A stretch of DNA of 32,042 bases from Ideonella sp. A 288 (GTDB lineage: Bacteria; Pseudomonadota; Gammaproteobacteria; Burkholderiales; Burkholderiaceae_C), in NCBI RefSeq assembly GCF_002198735.1, contig NZ_MWLO01000072.1:1-32042 (forward strand), in the 5' to 3' direction. The position numbers and the translations under genes were made by a program. Below, in pieces: positions 16,948-28,607 of this stretch (position 1 is the first letter of the stretch; each line of letters opens with the position of its first letter). The notes beneath the pieces are model-generated. The model ran no database searches, had not been told where the DNA came from, and saw only the letters and a list, made by a program, of their open reading frames with translations.

Positions 16948-17316
16948 ATGGCCAAGACCATCATGATCGTCGACGACTCGGCCTCGATGCGGCACGTCGT
17001 CGGTGCCGCCCTCAAAGGCGAGGGCTACGACGTGCTCGAAGGCCAGGACGGCCGCGACGCGCTGTCGAAGCTGAAGGGCCAGAAGGTGCACCTGATCATC
17101 AGCGACGTGAACATGCCGAACATGGACGGCATCAGCTTCGTCAAGGCCGTGAAGCAGCTGCCCAGCTACCGCTTCACGCCCATCATCATGCTGACCACCG
17201 AGTCGGACGAGGCCCGCAAGCTCGAGGGCCAGGCCGCCGGCGCCAAGGCCTGGGTGGTCAAGCCCTTCCAGCCCGCGCGCCTGCTGGTGGCCGTGCAGAA
17301 GCTCTGCCTGCCCTAG
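16948..17316 (+). CDS. cheY: CheY-like single-domain response regulator
   Basis: A 122-residue receiver domain with nothing attached. Acidic pocket Asp9/Asp10, phosphoacceptor Asp53 (IISDVNMPNMDG), Thr83/84 and Lys105 (VVKPFQP) are all present, so it should be phosphorylated by the CheA of the same operon. It could act on a flagellar or pilus motor, on another output, or as a phosphate sink; no CheZ or CheC phosphatase gene lies in the window. It sits between the first receptor and the STAS gene, with gaps of 8 and 39 nt. Confidence 0.92.
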   Translation: MAKTIMIVDDSASMRHVVGAALKGEGYDVLEGQDGRDALSKLKGQKVHLIISDVNMPNMDGISFVKAVKQLPSYRFTPIIMLTTESDEARKLEGQAAGAKAWVVKPFQPARLLVAVQKLCLP

Positions 17317-17355
17317 CCCCTTCATCCCCACCCCACACAAGAACAGGACCGATGC

Positions 17356-17727
17356 ATGGCCTCGACCAGGAAATCCCCACGCGCGGGCACGACGCTGCGC
17401 GTCGAGGGTGAGTTGACCATCTTCCGCGTGGCCGAGCTCAAGCCGATGCTGCTGGGCAATGCGGCGCTCACCGAGCTCGACCTGTCCGGCGTCTGCGAGA
17501 TCGACACCGCCGGCCTGCAGTTGCTGATGGTTGCCAGGCGCCAGGCCGAGGCCCAGCAGAGGCGCCTGAGGCTGGTGAACCGCAGCACCGCGGTGGAGGC
17601 GATGTTCGAGCGAGTCAACGTGGCCGCCTTCTTCGGCGACGCGCTGGACCCCGAGCCCGCCGCCACCCGCACGGCAGGACGCCGCGCCACGCCCGCCACC
17701 ACCACCACCACCGACGGAGCCCACTGA
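17356..17727 (+). CDS. STAS-domain protein (anti-sigma-antagonist-like) in the che operon
   Basis: A 123-residue protein. Residues about 12-95 form a STAS domain with the core LDLSGVCEIDTAGLQLLMVA (41-60). In classical anti-anti-sigma factors the residue after the core Asp is a phosphorylated Ser (D-S-S/T-G); here the line reads D50-T51-A52-G53, so Thr51 is the candidate site. The last 25 residues are a low-complexity Ala/Thr tail ending in a run of five Thr. No partner anti-sigma kinase of the RsbW/SpoIIAB type is in the window. Its position, one base before cheA, indicates co-translation with the kinase and suggests a role in the array or in linking it to another switch. Function is unproven. 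Confidence 0.8.
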   Translation: MASTRKSPRAGTTLRVEGELTIFRVAELKPMLLGNAALTELDLSGVCEIDTAGLQLLMVARRQAEAQQRRLRLVNRSTAVEAMFERVNVAAFFGDALDPEPAATRTAGRRATPATTTTTDGAH

Positions 17728-17728
17728 C

Positions 17729-19933
17729 ATGGACCTGGACCAGGCACTGGCCGTCTTCGTGACGGAGAGCCGCGAACTGCTGGCGGACATGGAATCGGCG
17801 CTGCTCGCGGTGGAGCAGGCCGAGCCGAAGGACGAACTGGTCAACGCGATCTTCCGCGCGGCCCACACCATCAAGGGTTCGTCGGGGCTGTTCGGGCTGG
17901 ACCACGTGGTGTCCTTCACCCATGGGGTCGAGAGCGTGCTCGACCAGGTGCGCGCCGGAGCCTTGCCCATTGCCGACCGGCTGGTGGTGCTGCTGCTGTC
18001 GTGCCGCGACCACCTGGTGTCGCTGATCGACACGGTGGCCAGTGGTCGCACCGAGGCCGATGCCCAGCTGACGGCTTCGGGGCAGCCGCTGGAGGCCGCT
18101 CTGCGGGCCTACCTGGCAGCCCCCGGCGGGGCAGCCATTCCGGCGCCGGCCCCGTTGCCGCAGGCGCAGGCCAAGGCCTTGCCGGCGCAAACGGGCGGCG
18201 ACGTCGCTCGGCCCCACGATGCGACGGTCGATTCCGAGCACTGGCACCTGTCGCTGCGCTTCGGGCCCGACGTGCTGCGCAACGGCATGGACCCGCTGTC
18301 CTTCTTCAGCTTCATGGACACCATGGGGCACATCGTCCACATCGCCACCGTGGCCGACGCGTTGCCCGATGCCGACGCGATGGACCCCGAGGCCTGCTAC
18401 CTGGGTTTCGAGCTGGCCTACCAGACCGACGCCGACAAGGCCGCCATCGAGGCGGTCTTCGAGTTCGTGCGCGACGACAGCCGCATCACGCTGCTGCCGC
18501 CGCGCAGCCGCATCGCCGACTACGTGAGGCTGATCGAGCAGCAGGGCGACGCGGCGCGCCTGGGCGAGATGCTCGTGCGCTGCGGCACCCTGACCGAGCG
18601 CGAGCTGGCACTGGCGCTCACGGCCCAGGCCGCCGCGCCCGACGAGCGCATCGGCAGCCTGCTGGTGCAGCAGGGCAGCGTGCCGCCGCAGGTGGTGGAG
18701 GCCGCGCTGCAGAAGCAGAAGCTGGTCAAGGACACGGTGGCCCACGAGAGCCGCTCGATCCGCGTCGACGCAGACAAGCTCGACCAGCTGATCAACCTGG
18801 TCGGCGAGCTGATCATCGCCGGCGCCAGCGTCAACCTCATCGCCCACCGCGCCCGCATCACCGAGCTGCAGGAGAGCACCTCGAAGCTGTCGATGCTGGT
18901 CGAGGAAGTGCGCGACAGCGCGCTGCAACTGCGCATGGTGAAGATCGGCGCCACCTTCGGCCGCTTCCAGCGCGTGGTGCACGATGTCTCGCGCGATCTG
19001 GGCAAGGACGTGGGCCTGGTCATCAGCGGCGAGGACACCGAACTCGACAAGACGGTGATCGAGAAGATCAGCGACCCGCTGATGCACCTGGTGCGCAACG
19101 CGATGGACCACGGCATCGAGTCGGCCGAGCGCCGCGCCGCCCGCGGCAAGCCGGCCCAGGGCACGCTGTCGCTCAACGCCTTCCACGATTCCGGCAGCAT
19201 CGTCATCACCGTCGAGGACGACGGCGGCGGCCTCGACCGCGAGCGCATCCTGGCCAAGGCCGTCGAGCGCGGGCTGGTGGAAGCCGGCCGCACGCTCACC
19301 GACGCCGAGGTCTATGCGCTGATCTTCGAGCCGGGCTTCTCGACGGCCGAGACGGTGACCAACCTGTCGGGCCGCGGGGTCGGGCTGGACGTGGTCAAGC
19401 GCAACATCACCGAACTGCGCGGCACGGTGGAACTGTCCAGCGTGGCCGGTGTCGGCACCACGGTGACGGTGCGGCTGCCGCTCACCCTGGCCATCATCGA
19501 CGGCTTCCTGGTGGGCGTGGGCAAGTCGGTGTTCGCCCTGCCGCTGGACATGATCGAGGAGTGCGTCGCCTTCTCGGCCGAGCCCGGCCACAACTACACC
19601 AACCTGCGCGGCGAGGTGCTGCCCTTCATCCGCCTGCGCGAGCTGTTCCGCGTGTCGGGCCAGTCGGGGCGCAGCGAGAACATCGTCGTCCTCAAGCACG
19701 GCGACCAGCGCGCCGGCGTGGTGGTGGACACCCTGCTGGGCGAGTTCCAGACGGTCATCAAGCCGCTGGGCCCGATGTTCAGCCACGTCAAGTGCGTCAG
19801 CGGCTCCACGATCCTGGGCAGTGGCGAGGTCGCGCTGATCCTGGACGTGCCGGCCATCGTCGGCCGCTGCGTCAACAACGATCGGCGCATCACCGGCCAG
19901 GCGCACCAGGTGCTGGAGGCACTGGCCTCATGA
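17729..19933 (+). CDS. cheA: CheA histidine kinase with tandem MshEN-like motifs
   Basis: A 734-residue chemotaxis kinase. P1 (HPt) carries the phosphorylated His46 in [10 protein letters not shown]. An Ala/Pro linker (about 130-165) leads to a P2-like domain (about 168-258). Residues 277-300 and 307-330 are two tandem 24-residue motifs of the MshEN/GspE-N type (see findings). P3 dimerisation starts near 344 ([19 protein letters not shown]). P4 kinase boxes are N ([16 protein letters not shown], Asn457), G1 (DDGGGLD, 497-503), F (FEPGFSTA, 533-540) and G2 ([10 protein letters not shown]). P5, the CheW-like domain, runs from about 588 to the end. All catalytic elements look intact. The ATG at 17729 follows the STAS stop after one base. 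It would phosphorylate CheY and CheB. Confidence 0.95.
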   Translation: MDLDQALAVFVTESRELLADMESALLAVEQAEPKDELVNAIFRAAHTIKGSSGLFGLDHVVSFTHGVESVLDQVRAGALPIADRLVVLLLSCRDHLVSLIDTVASGRTEADAQLTASGQPLEAALRAYLAAPGGAAIPAPAPLPQAQAKALPAQTGGDVARPHDATVDSEHWHLSLRFGPDVLRNGMDPLSFFSFMDTMGHIVHIATVADALPDADAMDPEACYLGFELAYQTDADKAAIEAVFEFVRDDSRITLLPPRSRIADYVRLIEQQGDAARLGEMLVRCGTLTERELALALTAQAAAPDERIGSLLVQQGSVPPQVVEAALQKQKLVKDTVAHESRSIRVDADKLDQLINLVGELIIAGASVNLIAHRARITELQESTSKLSMLVEEVRDSALQLRMVKIGATFGRFQRVVHDVSRDLGKDVGLVISGEDTELDKTVIEKISDPLMHLVRNAMDHGIESAERRAARGKPAQGTLSLNAFHDSGSIVITVEDDGGGLDRERILAKAVERGLVEAGRTLTDAEVYALIFEPGFSTAETVTNLSGRGVGLDVVKRNITELRGTVELSSVAGVGTTVTVRLPLTLAIIDGFLVGVGKSVFALPLDMIEECVAFSAEPGHNYTNLRGEVLPFIRLRELFRVSGQSGRSENIVVLKHGDQRAGVVVDTLLGEFQTVIKPLGPMFSHVKCVSGSTILGSGEVALILDVPAIVGRCVNNDRRITGQAHQVLEALAS
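18557..18718 (+). repeat. Segment of cheA encoding two MshEN-like motifs
   Basis: It encodes CheA residues 277-330. Motif 1 starts [12 protein letters not shown] and ends at Gln300; motif 2 starts [12 protein letters not shown] and ends at Gln330. Each is 24 residues, with a 6-residue spacer. Identical placement of Arg, Gly, Leu-Val, Gly, Leu and terminal Gln in both shows an internal protein duplication. Confidence 0.75.
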
Positions 19934-20099
19934 CCGCCATCACGCCGATTGCCCCAGGCATCGAATGCCGGGATTGCTTCATGCGATCGAAGCGGGCCCA
20001 GGCGCCGCCGGCGCAGCGCCCGGATCGGACACCAACCTGCCTCCATGCCTGCCTCGCGCAGCAACCCTGTTCCTGATTTCCATCCTCGAGGTGAATCAA

Positions 20100-22685
20100 A
20101 TGCTCAAGAATCTCAAAATCGGCCTGCGCCTCGGCATCGGCTTCGCCGTGACGCTGGCCCTGCTGCTCGTCGTCTCGACCATTGCCTTCACGCGCATCAG
20201 CGCCTTGAACGCCGAGGTCGACACCCTGGTGAGCAACCAGTTCCCCAAGACCGTGCAGGCCAACAACATCATCGACGCGATCAACAACGTCGCACGGCAC
20301 CTGCGCAACGCCTACATCTACAGCGGCGCCGAGCAGCAGAAGTCGCTGGACGCCATCGCACCCGAGCGCGCGGTGATCACTGAGAACGTCGACAAGCTCG
20401 AGAAGTCGATCACCAGCGACAAGGGCAAGGACATGCTCGCCAAGCTGCGCAACGCGCGCACGGCCTACGTTGCCGAGCAGGACAAGTTCCTCGAGTTGCT
20501 CAAGGCGGGCAAGCGCGACGAGATCGTCTTGCTGCTGCAGGGCGGGCTGCGCACGGCGCAGAACGCCTACCTCAAGGCGACGTCCGACCTGGTCGACTTC
20601 CAGACCGAACTGGTGGCCAAGACCGGCAAGGACGCCGACGAGATGGCCAACGCCGCCGAACGCCTGGTGATCATCCTGGCGACCGTGGCCGCCGTGCTGG
20701 CCGCGGTGATGGGCTTCCTGATCACGCGGTCCATCACGGGACCGGTCAACCAGGTCGTGGTCGCGGCGGGCAAGATGTCCAAAGGGGACTTCAAGTTCGA
20801 ACTGAAGTCCGACGCCCGCGACGAGGTGGGTGAAGTGGTGCGCGCGGTCGAGGCGGTGCAGACGGCCGTGGCCCGCATGGTGGGCGATGCGGCCATGCTG
20901 AGCAAGGCCGCGGTCGACGGCAAGCTGGCCACCCGGGCCGACGCCAGCAAGCACGAGGGTGAGTTCCAGGTCGTGGTCAAGGGTGTCAACGACACGCTCG
21001 ACGCCGTGATCGGGCCACTGAACGTGACCGCCAAGTACGTGGACGACATCTCCAAGGGCGTGATCCCGCCGACCATCACCGACAACTACAACGGCGACTT
21101 CAACGTCATCAAGACCAACCTCAACAACATGGTCAAGATGATGAACGACCTGCTGGCGCAGACCGACATCATCATCCAGGGCGCGGCCGACGGCGAACTG
21201 GACAAGCGTGCCAACGCGGCACTCTTCGTGGGCGGCTGGAACAAGCTGGTGCTGGGCGTCAACGAGGTGGTGACGAACATCGTCAACCCGCTCAACGTGA
21301 CCGCGACCTATGTGGACCGCATCGCCAAGGGCGACATCCCGCCGCCGATCACCGATGCCTACAAGGGCCAGTACAACATCATCAAGAACAACCTCAATGC
21401 CTGCATCGAGGCCACCGAGCAGCAGGCCCGCGCGGCCCAGGCCATCTCGATGGGCGACCTGACCGCGGTGGTCAAGGTGCGGTCCGAGAACGACGTGATG
21501 GCCAAGAGCCTGATCAACGTCATCAAGGCCGTCAACGCACTGGTCGAGGACGCCAACATGCTGTCGAAGGCCACGGTGGACGGCCGCCTGGATGCGCGCA
21601 TCGACGTGGCCCGCCACCAGGGCGACAACCGCAAGGTGGTCGAGGGCCTGAACGCCGTGATGGTGGCGGTGAGCACGCCGGTGCAGGAACTGCGCGAGGT
21701 GCTGGGTGCCATGGAAGGCGGCGACCTCACCACCACGATGAACCGCAGCTACGACGGCACCTGGGACGAGCTGAAGTCGGCCGTCAACAACATGCTGAAG
21801 AAGCTGGCGCAGGTGGTGACCGAGGTGAACGCGGGGGCGCAGGCCCTGGCCAGCGCCTCCGAAGAGGTGAGTGCCACGGCGCAGTCGCTGTCGCAGGCGG
21901 CCACCGAACAGGCGGCCGGCGTGGAAGAGACGAGTGCGTCGATCGAGCAGATGACCACCTCCATCGCCCAGAACACCGAGAACGCCAAGGTCACCGAAGG
22001 CATGGCCAGCAAGGCCGCCAAGGACGCTGCCGACGGCGGCGCCTCGGTCAACGAGACGGTGGCCGCGATGAAGCAGATCGCCACCAAGATCGGCATCATC
22101 GACGACATCGCCGCGCAGACCAACCTGCTGGCGCTGAACGCGGCCATCGAGGCCGCCCGCGCCGGCGAGCACGGCAAGGGCTTCGCGGTGGTGGCGGCCG
22201 AGGTGCGCAAGCTGGCCGAGCGCAGCCAGGTGGCCGCGCAGGAGATCGGCGAAGTGGCGAGCAGCAGCGTGCTGCTGGCCGAGAAGGCGGGCAAGCTGCT
22301 CGAGCAGATGGTGCCCGTCATCACCAAGACCTCCGACCTGGTGCAGGAGATCGCGGCCTCGTCCACCGAGCAGTCCTCGGGCGTGGTGCAGATCAACTCG
22401 GCCGTGGGCCAGCTGAACCAGACCACGCAGCAGAACGCGTCCAGTTCGGAAGAGCTGGCGGCCACCGCCGAGGAGATGAGCGGCCAGGCCGAGGGCCTGC
22501 AGCAGACCATGGCCTTCTTCAAGCTGGCCGGTGGCGCCACCGCGGCGCGGCCGCCGGCGCTGGCCTTGCACAAGGGCACGGCCGGCCGGTCGGGCGGTGC
22601 GAAGCCCGGCCTCGGCAAGGTGGCGGCCAACATGGTGACGGCCAGCCGCGGCGACATCGACCAGACGAAGTTCGTCAAGTTCTGA
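20100..22685 (+). CDS. Methyl-accepting chemotaxis protein with poly-HAMP array
   Basis: An 861-residue transmembrane receptor. TM1 is about 10-32, a helical (four-helix-bundle-like) periplasmic sensor about 33-185, and TM2 about 188-208. A HAMP domain (209-262) is followed by a long array of HAMP-like units: residues 264-354 and 355-445 are recognisable copies of one 91-residue di-HAMP unit, and a third partial copy starts near 485. The signalling hairpin spans about 565-805, with its tip at about 667-709 ([25 protein letters not shown]). A flexible Gly/Ala-rich tail (811-856) ends in KFVKF, which fits the x-aromatic-x-x-aromatic pentapeptide used to tether CheR, CheB or CheD. The ATG at 20100 follows GAGGTG at good spacing and starts a normal signal-anchor. 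It lies 166 bp after cheA. The ligand is unknown. Confidence 0.93.
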   Translation: MLKNLKIGLRLGIGFAVTLALLLVVSTIAFTRISALNAEVDTLVSNQFPKTVQANNIIDAINNVARHLRNAYIYSGAEQQKSLDAIAPERAVITENVDKLEKSITSDKGKDMLAKLRNARTAYVAEQDKFLELLKAGKRDEIVLLLQGGLRTAQNAYLKATSDLVDFQTELVAKTGKDADEMANAAERLVIILATVAAVLAAVMGFLITRSITGPVNQVVVAAGKMSKGDFKFELKSDARDEVGEVVRAVEAVQTAVARMVGDAAMLSKAAVDGKLATRADASKHEGEFQVVVKGVNDTLDAVIGPLNVTAKYVDDISKGVIPPTITDNYNGDFNVIKTNLNNMVKMMNDLLAQTDIIIQGAADGELDKRANAALFVGGWNKLVLGVNEVVTNIVNPLNVTATYVDRIAKGDIPPPITDAYKGQYNIIKNNLNACIEATEQQARAAQAISMGDLTAVVKVRSENDVMAKSLINVIKAVNALVEDANMLSKATVDGRLDARIDVARHQGDNRKVVEGLNAVMVAVSTPVQELREVLGAMEGGDLTTTMNRSYDGTWDELKSAVNNMLKKLAQVVTEVNAGAQALASASEEVSATAQSLSQAATEQAAGVEETSASIEQMTTSIAQNTENAKVTEGMASKAAKDAADGGASVNETVAAMKQIATKIGIIDDIAAQTNLLALNAAIEAARAGEHGKGFAVVAAEVRKLAERSQVAAQEIGEVASSSVLLAEKAGKLLEQMVPVITKTSDLVQEIAASSTEQSSGVVQINSAVGQLNQTTQQNASSSEELAATAEEMSGQAEGLQQTMAFFKLAGGATAARPPALALHKGTAGRSGGAKPGLGKVAANMVTASRGDIDQTKFVKF
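20889..21434 (+). repeat. Tandem 91-codon di-HAMP units inside the receptor gene
   Basis: It encodes residues 264-354 and 355-445. Landmarks repeat at 91-residue spacing: [15 protein letters not shown] at 306 and [15 protein letters not shown] at 397, then [19 protein letters not shown] and [19 protein letters not shown]. The duplication is at protein level; by eye the DNA copies have diverged at many third positions. Confidence 0.7.
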
Positions 22686-22695
22686 GGACGCCGCC

Positions 22696-23283
22696 ATGTC
22701 TGCACTGTTGAAGCAGCCGGGCCCCGCCGGCGAGGGCCTGGCGGCCCCGAAGGGGTCGTCGCGGCCCGTGTCGGAGTCCACCCAGTACCTGACCTTCCTG
22801 CTGGGCAGCGAGATGTTCTCGATCAACATCCTGTGCATCAAGGAGATCATCTGGTACGCCGGTCTCACCGAGGTGCCGATGATGCCGGCCTGCATCCGCG
22901 GCGTGATCAACCTGCGCGGCGCGGTGGTGCCGGTGATGGACCTCTCGGCGCGCTTCGGCCGGCCGTCCACGCCGGTGAGCAAGAGCACCTGCATCGTCAT
23001 CATCGAGGTGGCCGCGCAGGGCTTGGGCGAGCGGCAGAACGTGGGCGTGGTGGTCGACGCGGTGCAGGCCGTGCTGGAGATCTCGGCCACCGAGATCGAG
23101 CCGCCGCCCAACTTCGGAGCCAAGATCCGGGGTGACTTCATCGAGGGCATCGGCAAGGTCAACGGCAAGTTCGTGATCCTGCTGAACGTCGACAGCGTGC
23201 TGTCCTCGGGCGAGATCTGCAAGCTGGGCGAACTGGCCGCCAATGCGCAGGCCGATGCCGATGCCGAGCTGGCCCATGCCTGA
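22696..23283 (+). CDS. cheW: CheW chemotaxis coupling protein
   Basis: A 195-residue scaffold protein that would link the receptor tips to the CheA P5 domain. After a disordered N-terminal 27 residues, the CheW fold begins at QYLTFLLGSEMFSINI. It contains the conserved ACIRGVINLRGAVVPVMDLSARFG segment (from about 75), then NVGVVVDAVQAVLEI and the final KFVILLNVDSVL strand. It is somewhat longer than the usual 160 residues because of both tails; the C-terminus ends in an Ala/Asp/Glu-rich stretch. GAGG precedes the ATG at 22696, 10 bp after the receptor stop. The gene overlaps cheR by 8 nt. Confidence 0.94.
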   Translation: MSALLKQPGPAGEGLAAPKGSSRPVSESTQYLTFLLGSEMFSINILCIKEIIWYAGLTEVPMMPACIRGVINLRGAVVPVMDLSARFGRPSTPVSKSTCIVIIEVAAQGLGERQNVGVVVDAVQAVLEISATEIEPPPNFGAKIRGDFIEGIGKVNGKFVILLNVDSVLSSGEICKLGELAANAQADADAELAHA

Positions 23284-24124
23284 AGCGCTGCGCGCCGCGG
23301 CGCCGAAGGCGGTCGACATCACGCCCGTGCTCAGCGACGCCGAGTTCGCGCGCTTCCAGCGCTTCATCTTCGACGCTGCCGGCATCACGCTGGGGGCGGC
23401 GAAGAAGCCGCTGGTCACCGGGCGGCTGGGCAAGCGGCTGGCGGTGTACGGGCTGTCGAGCTACGCCGAGTACTTTCGCCTGCTGTCGTCCGGCCAGCAC
23501 CCGGACGAGACGCAGATGGCGGTGGACCTGCTCACCACCAACGAGACCTATTTCTTTCGCGAGGCGCAGCACTTCGAGCGCCTGCGCGAGCATGCGCTGG
23601 CGGCCCGGCAGGACGGCCGACCCTATCGCGTGTGGAGCGCGGCCAGTTCCAGCGGCGAAGAGGCCTACAGCATCGCGATGGTGCTGGCCGAATGCCTGGG
23701 CGGCGCGCCCTGGGAGGTGCTGGGCACCGACATCAGCCTGCGCGTGCTGCAGGATGCCGTGCGCGGCCTGTACACGATGGAGCGGGCGCGGCACCTGCCG
23801 CCCGAGCTGATGCGCCGCCATTGCCTGAAGGGCACCGACGAGCACGCCGGCCGCCTGATGGTGCGCCCCGAGCTGCGTGCACGCGTCAGCTTCGGGCAGG
23901 TGAACCTCAACGAGCCCTTGCCGGCACTGGGCCGCTTCGACTTCGTGTTCCTGCGCAACGTGATGATCTACTTCAGCGACGACACCAAGCGCCAGGTCGT
24001 TGCCCGCGTGGTGTCCACGCTCGCGCCGGGCGGCTGCCTGTGCGTGGGCCATTCCGAGAGCCTGAACCACCTCACCGATGCGCTGCGCACGGTGGCGCCG
24101 TCGATGTACTGCCTTGACACCTGA
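23276..24124 (+). CDS. cheR: CheR chemoreceptor methyltransferase
   Basis: A 282-residue SAM-dependent enzyme that methylates receptor glutamates for adaptation. The N-terminal helical domain (about 18-75) is followed by TTNETYFFRE (87-96). The SAM site has WSAASSSGEEAYSIAM (120-135), TDIS with Asp152, and the FLRNVMIYF strand (225-233). In many CheR proteins the first motif reads WSAACSTGEE; here the Cys is replaced by Ser, which is unlikely to abolish binding. The start at 23276 lies inside cheW (8-nt overlap, ATGCCTGA), so the two are coupled. The operon's second receptor ends in a possible CheR-tethering pentapeptide. Length is normal. Confidence 0.94.
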   Translation: MPEALRAAAPKAVDITPVLSDAEFARFQRFIFDAAGITLGAAKKPLVTGRLGKRLAVYGLSSYAEYFRLLSSGQHPDETQMAVDLLTTNETYFFREAQHFERLREHALAARQDGRPYRVWSAASSSGEEAYSIAMVLAECLGGAPWEVLGTDISLRVLQDAVRGLYTMERARHLPPELMRRHCLKGTDEHAGRLMVRPELRARVSFGQVNLNEPLPALGRFDFVFLRNVMIYFSDDTKRQVVARVVSTLAPGGCLCVGHSESLNHLTDALRTVAPSMYCLDT

Positions 24125-24128
24125 AATC

Positions 24129-24641
24129 ATGGCCAGCGTCGACCCGATCGACATCTTCCTGCCGCCCGGCGGGTGGTTCGTCGGGGACGACAGCTACCGC
24201 ATCCGCACGCTGCTGGGCTCGTGCGTGTCGATCACGCTGTGGCATTCGGCCGCGCGCCTGGGGGCGATGTCGCACTTCCTGCTGCCCACGCGCGGCGGCA
24301 CGGCACCGGTGGCCGAGCTGGACGGCCGTTACGGCGACGAGGCGCTGCAACTGGTCCTGGACGAGCTGCGCGCGGCCGGCGTGCCGCCGGTGCAGTGCCA
24401 GGCCAAGATCTTCGGCGGCGGCAACATGTTCCCGGGGCTGGCGCCGACCGGCAACCCGATGGTCGGGCAGCGCAACGGCGAGGCCGCCCGGGCGCTGCTT
24501 CAGGCCGGCGGCATCACCGTGGTGTCGGAAAGCCTGTTCGGCATCGGGCACCGGCAGATCCTGTTCGAAGTGGCCACCGGCGATGTCTGGTCCTACCAGG
24601 TCGCGCACGACACCCGGCAGGGGCAGGAGGACGTGGCATGA
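24129..24641 (+). CDS. cheD: CheD receptor glutamine deamidase
   Basis: A 170-residue CheD, which deamidates selected receptor glutamines to glutamates and in some bacteria works with CheC. The catalytic Cys32 is in [12 protein letters not shown] and the His49 in [16 protein letters not shown] and GRRGxx-like C-terminal parts (here [18 protein letters not shown]) are also present. The ATG at 24129 lies 4 nt after the cheR stop; a TTG at 24114 overlapping cheR would be an alternative. The TGA overlaps the cheB start by 4 nt. The adjacency to cheR and cheB is the normal adaptation set; no CheC is visible in the window. Confidence 0.92.
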   Translation: MASVDPIDIFLPPGGWFVGDDSYRIRTLLGSCVSITLWHSAARLGAMSHFLLPTRGGTAPVAELDGRYGDEALQLVLDELRAAGVPPVQCQAKIFGGGNMFPGLAPTGNPMVGQRNGEAARALLQAGGITVVSESLFGIGHRQILFEVATGDVWSYQVAHDTRQGQEDVA

Positions 24642-25699
24642 CCCGCATCAAGGTGATGGTGGTCGACGACTCGGCGGTGGTGCGCCAGGTGGTGAGCAGC
24701 CTGCTGCAGGCCGATCCGGCGATCGAGGTGCTGTGCGCCGTCGGCGACCCGCTGCAGGCGATGGCCCGCATGGCCACGCAGTGGCCCGACGTGATCGTGC
24801 TCGACATCGAGATGCCGCGCATGGACGGCATCACCTTCCTGAAGAAGATCATGGCCGAGCGGCCCACGCCGGTGGTGATCTGCTCGACGCTGACCGAGAA
24901 GGGCGCGCAGACCTCGCTGGCGGCGCTGTCCGCCGGCGCGGTGGCCATCATCACCAAGCCCAAGCTCGGGCTGAAGCAGTTCCTCACCGACGCGTCGGAC
25001 GACCTGCTGTCGGCGGTGAAGTCGGCCGCGCGGGCGCGCGTCGGCCAGCTGCGGCCCATGCCCCGGCACAGCGCCGATGCGGTGCTGCCGGCGGTCGATG
25101 CGGCGGGCGCGATGATCCGCACCACCGACCGCGTGGTGGCGTTGGGCACCTCCACCGGCGGCACGCAGGCGCTGGAGCGCGTGCTCACCCGCCTGCCGCG
25201 GGTCTGCCCCGGCATCGTCATCGTGCAGCACATGCCCGAGAAGTTCACCGCCGAGTTCGCGCACCGGCTCGACGGCCTGTGCCAGATCGACGTGCACGAG
25301 GCGCAGCACAACGAGCGTGTCATCCCCGGCCTGGCGCTCATCGCCCCCGGCGGGCGGCACATGCTGCTGCGGCGCAATGGCGCGCAATATCACGTCGAGG
25401 TGCGCGACGGCCCGCTGGTGAACCGCCATCGCCCGTCCGTGGACGTGCTGTTCCGTTCGGTCGCCGCCTGCGCCGGCGCCAATGCGCTGGGCGTCATCAT
25501 GACCGGCATGGGCGACGACGGCGCCGCCGGGCTGCTCGAGATGCGCCAGGCCGGCGCCCGCACGCTGGCCCAGGACGAGGCCAGCTGCGTCGTCTTCGGC
25601 ATGCCCAAGGTGGCGATCGAGCGCGGTGGCGTCGAGCGCACCGTGCCGCTCGACGCGATCGCGCGCGAGATCATGCAGGTGTCGCTCCACGCCCCGTAG
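24638..25699 (+). CDS. cheB: CheB receptor methylesterase/deamidase
   Basis: A 353-residue, two-domain adaptation enzyme. The receiver domain (1-125) has Asp10/Asp11 and phosphoacceptor Asp56 ([13 protein letters not shown]), with Lys108 in ITKPK. A linker (about 135-162) leads to the methylesterase domain with Ser172 in [10 protein letters not shown], His198 in [11 protein letters not shown] and Asp294 in GMGDDGAAG, the expected catalytic triad. Phosphorylation by CheA would relieve inhibition of the esterase. The start overlaps cheD by 4 nt (ATGA). It is the last gene of the chemosensory operon. Confidence 0.95.
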   Translation: MTRIKVMVVDDSAVVRQVVSSLLQADPAIEVLCAVGDPLQAMARMATQWPDVIVLDIEMPRMDGITFLKKIMAERPTPVVICSTLTEKGAQTSLAALSAGAVAIITKPKLGLKQFLTDASDDLLSAVKSAARARVGQLRPMPRHSADAVLPAVDAAGAMIRTTDRVVALGTSTGGTQALERVLTRLPRVCPGIVIVQHMPEKFTAEFAHRLDGLCQIDVHEAQHNERVIPGLALIAPGGRHMLLRRNGAQYHVEVRDGPLVNRHRPSVDVLFRSVAACAGANALGVIMTGMGDDGAAGLLEMRQAGARTLAQDEASCVVFGMPKVAIERGGVERTVPLDAIAREIMQVSLHAP

Positions 25700-25723
25700 A
25701 CCGGCGCGGGCGGCCGCAGCCGT

Positions 25724-25766
25724 GGCCGATCTGGACCGGCATTGACCGCGGGCAATCGGCCGCGGT
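25724..25766. promoter_or_regulatory. Mutually exclusive hairpins between cheB and ppdK
   Basis: GGCCGAT (25724-25730) can pair with ATCGGCC (25755-25761), and ACCGCGG (25745-25751) with CCGCGGT (25760-25766). The two share bases, so only one can form at a time. Neither is followed by a T-run. This could be an end-of-operon structure for cheB or part of the ppdK leader; a role is inferred only. Confidence 0.35.
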
Positions 25767-25821
25767 GCGCGCGGCGCCAAGCTCGGGGCTCCGAGACCCG
25801 CATCGCATCCGAGGTGAAGCC

Positions 25822-28548
<2,727 letters not shown>

Positions 28549-28567
28549 TCGCAGGACAGGATCAGCG

Positions 28568-28601
28568 CATGAGGCGCGGGCCGTGGTGGCCCGCCCTCAT
28601 G
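28568..28601. terminator. Bidirectional hairpin between ppdK and the PEP-CTERM gene
   Basis: ATGAGG-C-GCGGGCC (28569-28582) pairs with GGCCCGC-CCTCAT (28588-28600). There is one bulged C, a 5-nt loop GTGGT and an outer C-G pair. The stem of about 14 bp lies exactly between the two convergent stops (28548 and 28608). It has no T-run on either strand but is very stable. Confidence 0.6.
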
Positions 28602-28607
28602 GGGCCA

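Noticed and set aside
19934-20099. Separate promoter or small gene between cheA and the poly-HAMP receptor
   Set aside because: Only a weak GGCAT-N3-ATGCC dyad (19957-19969) and no recognisable -10/-35; the operon probably reads through.
19890-23243. Very long minus-strand open frame (over 1,100 codons) opposite cheA, the poly-HAMP receptor and cheW
   Set aside because: It is antisense to well-identified genes and its composition (His/Arg/Val/Leu-rich, no motifs) is a shadow of high-GC codon bias.
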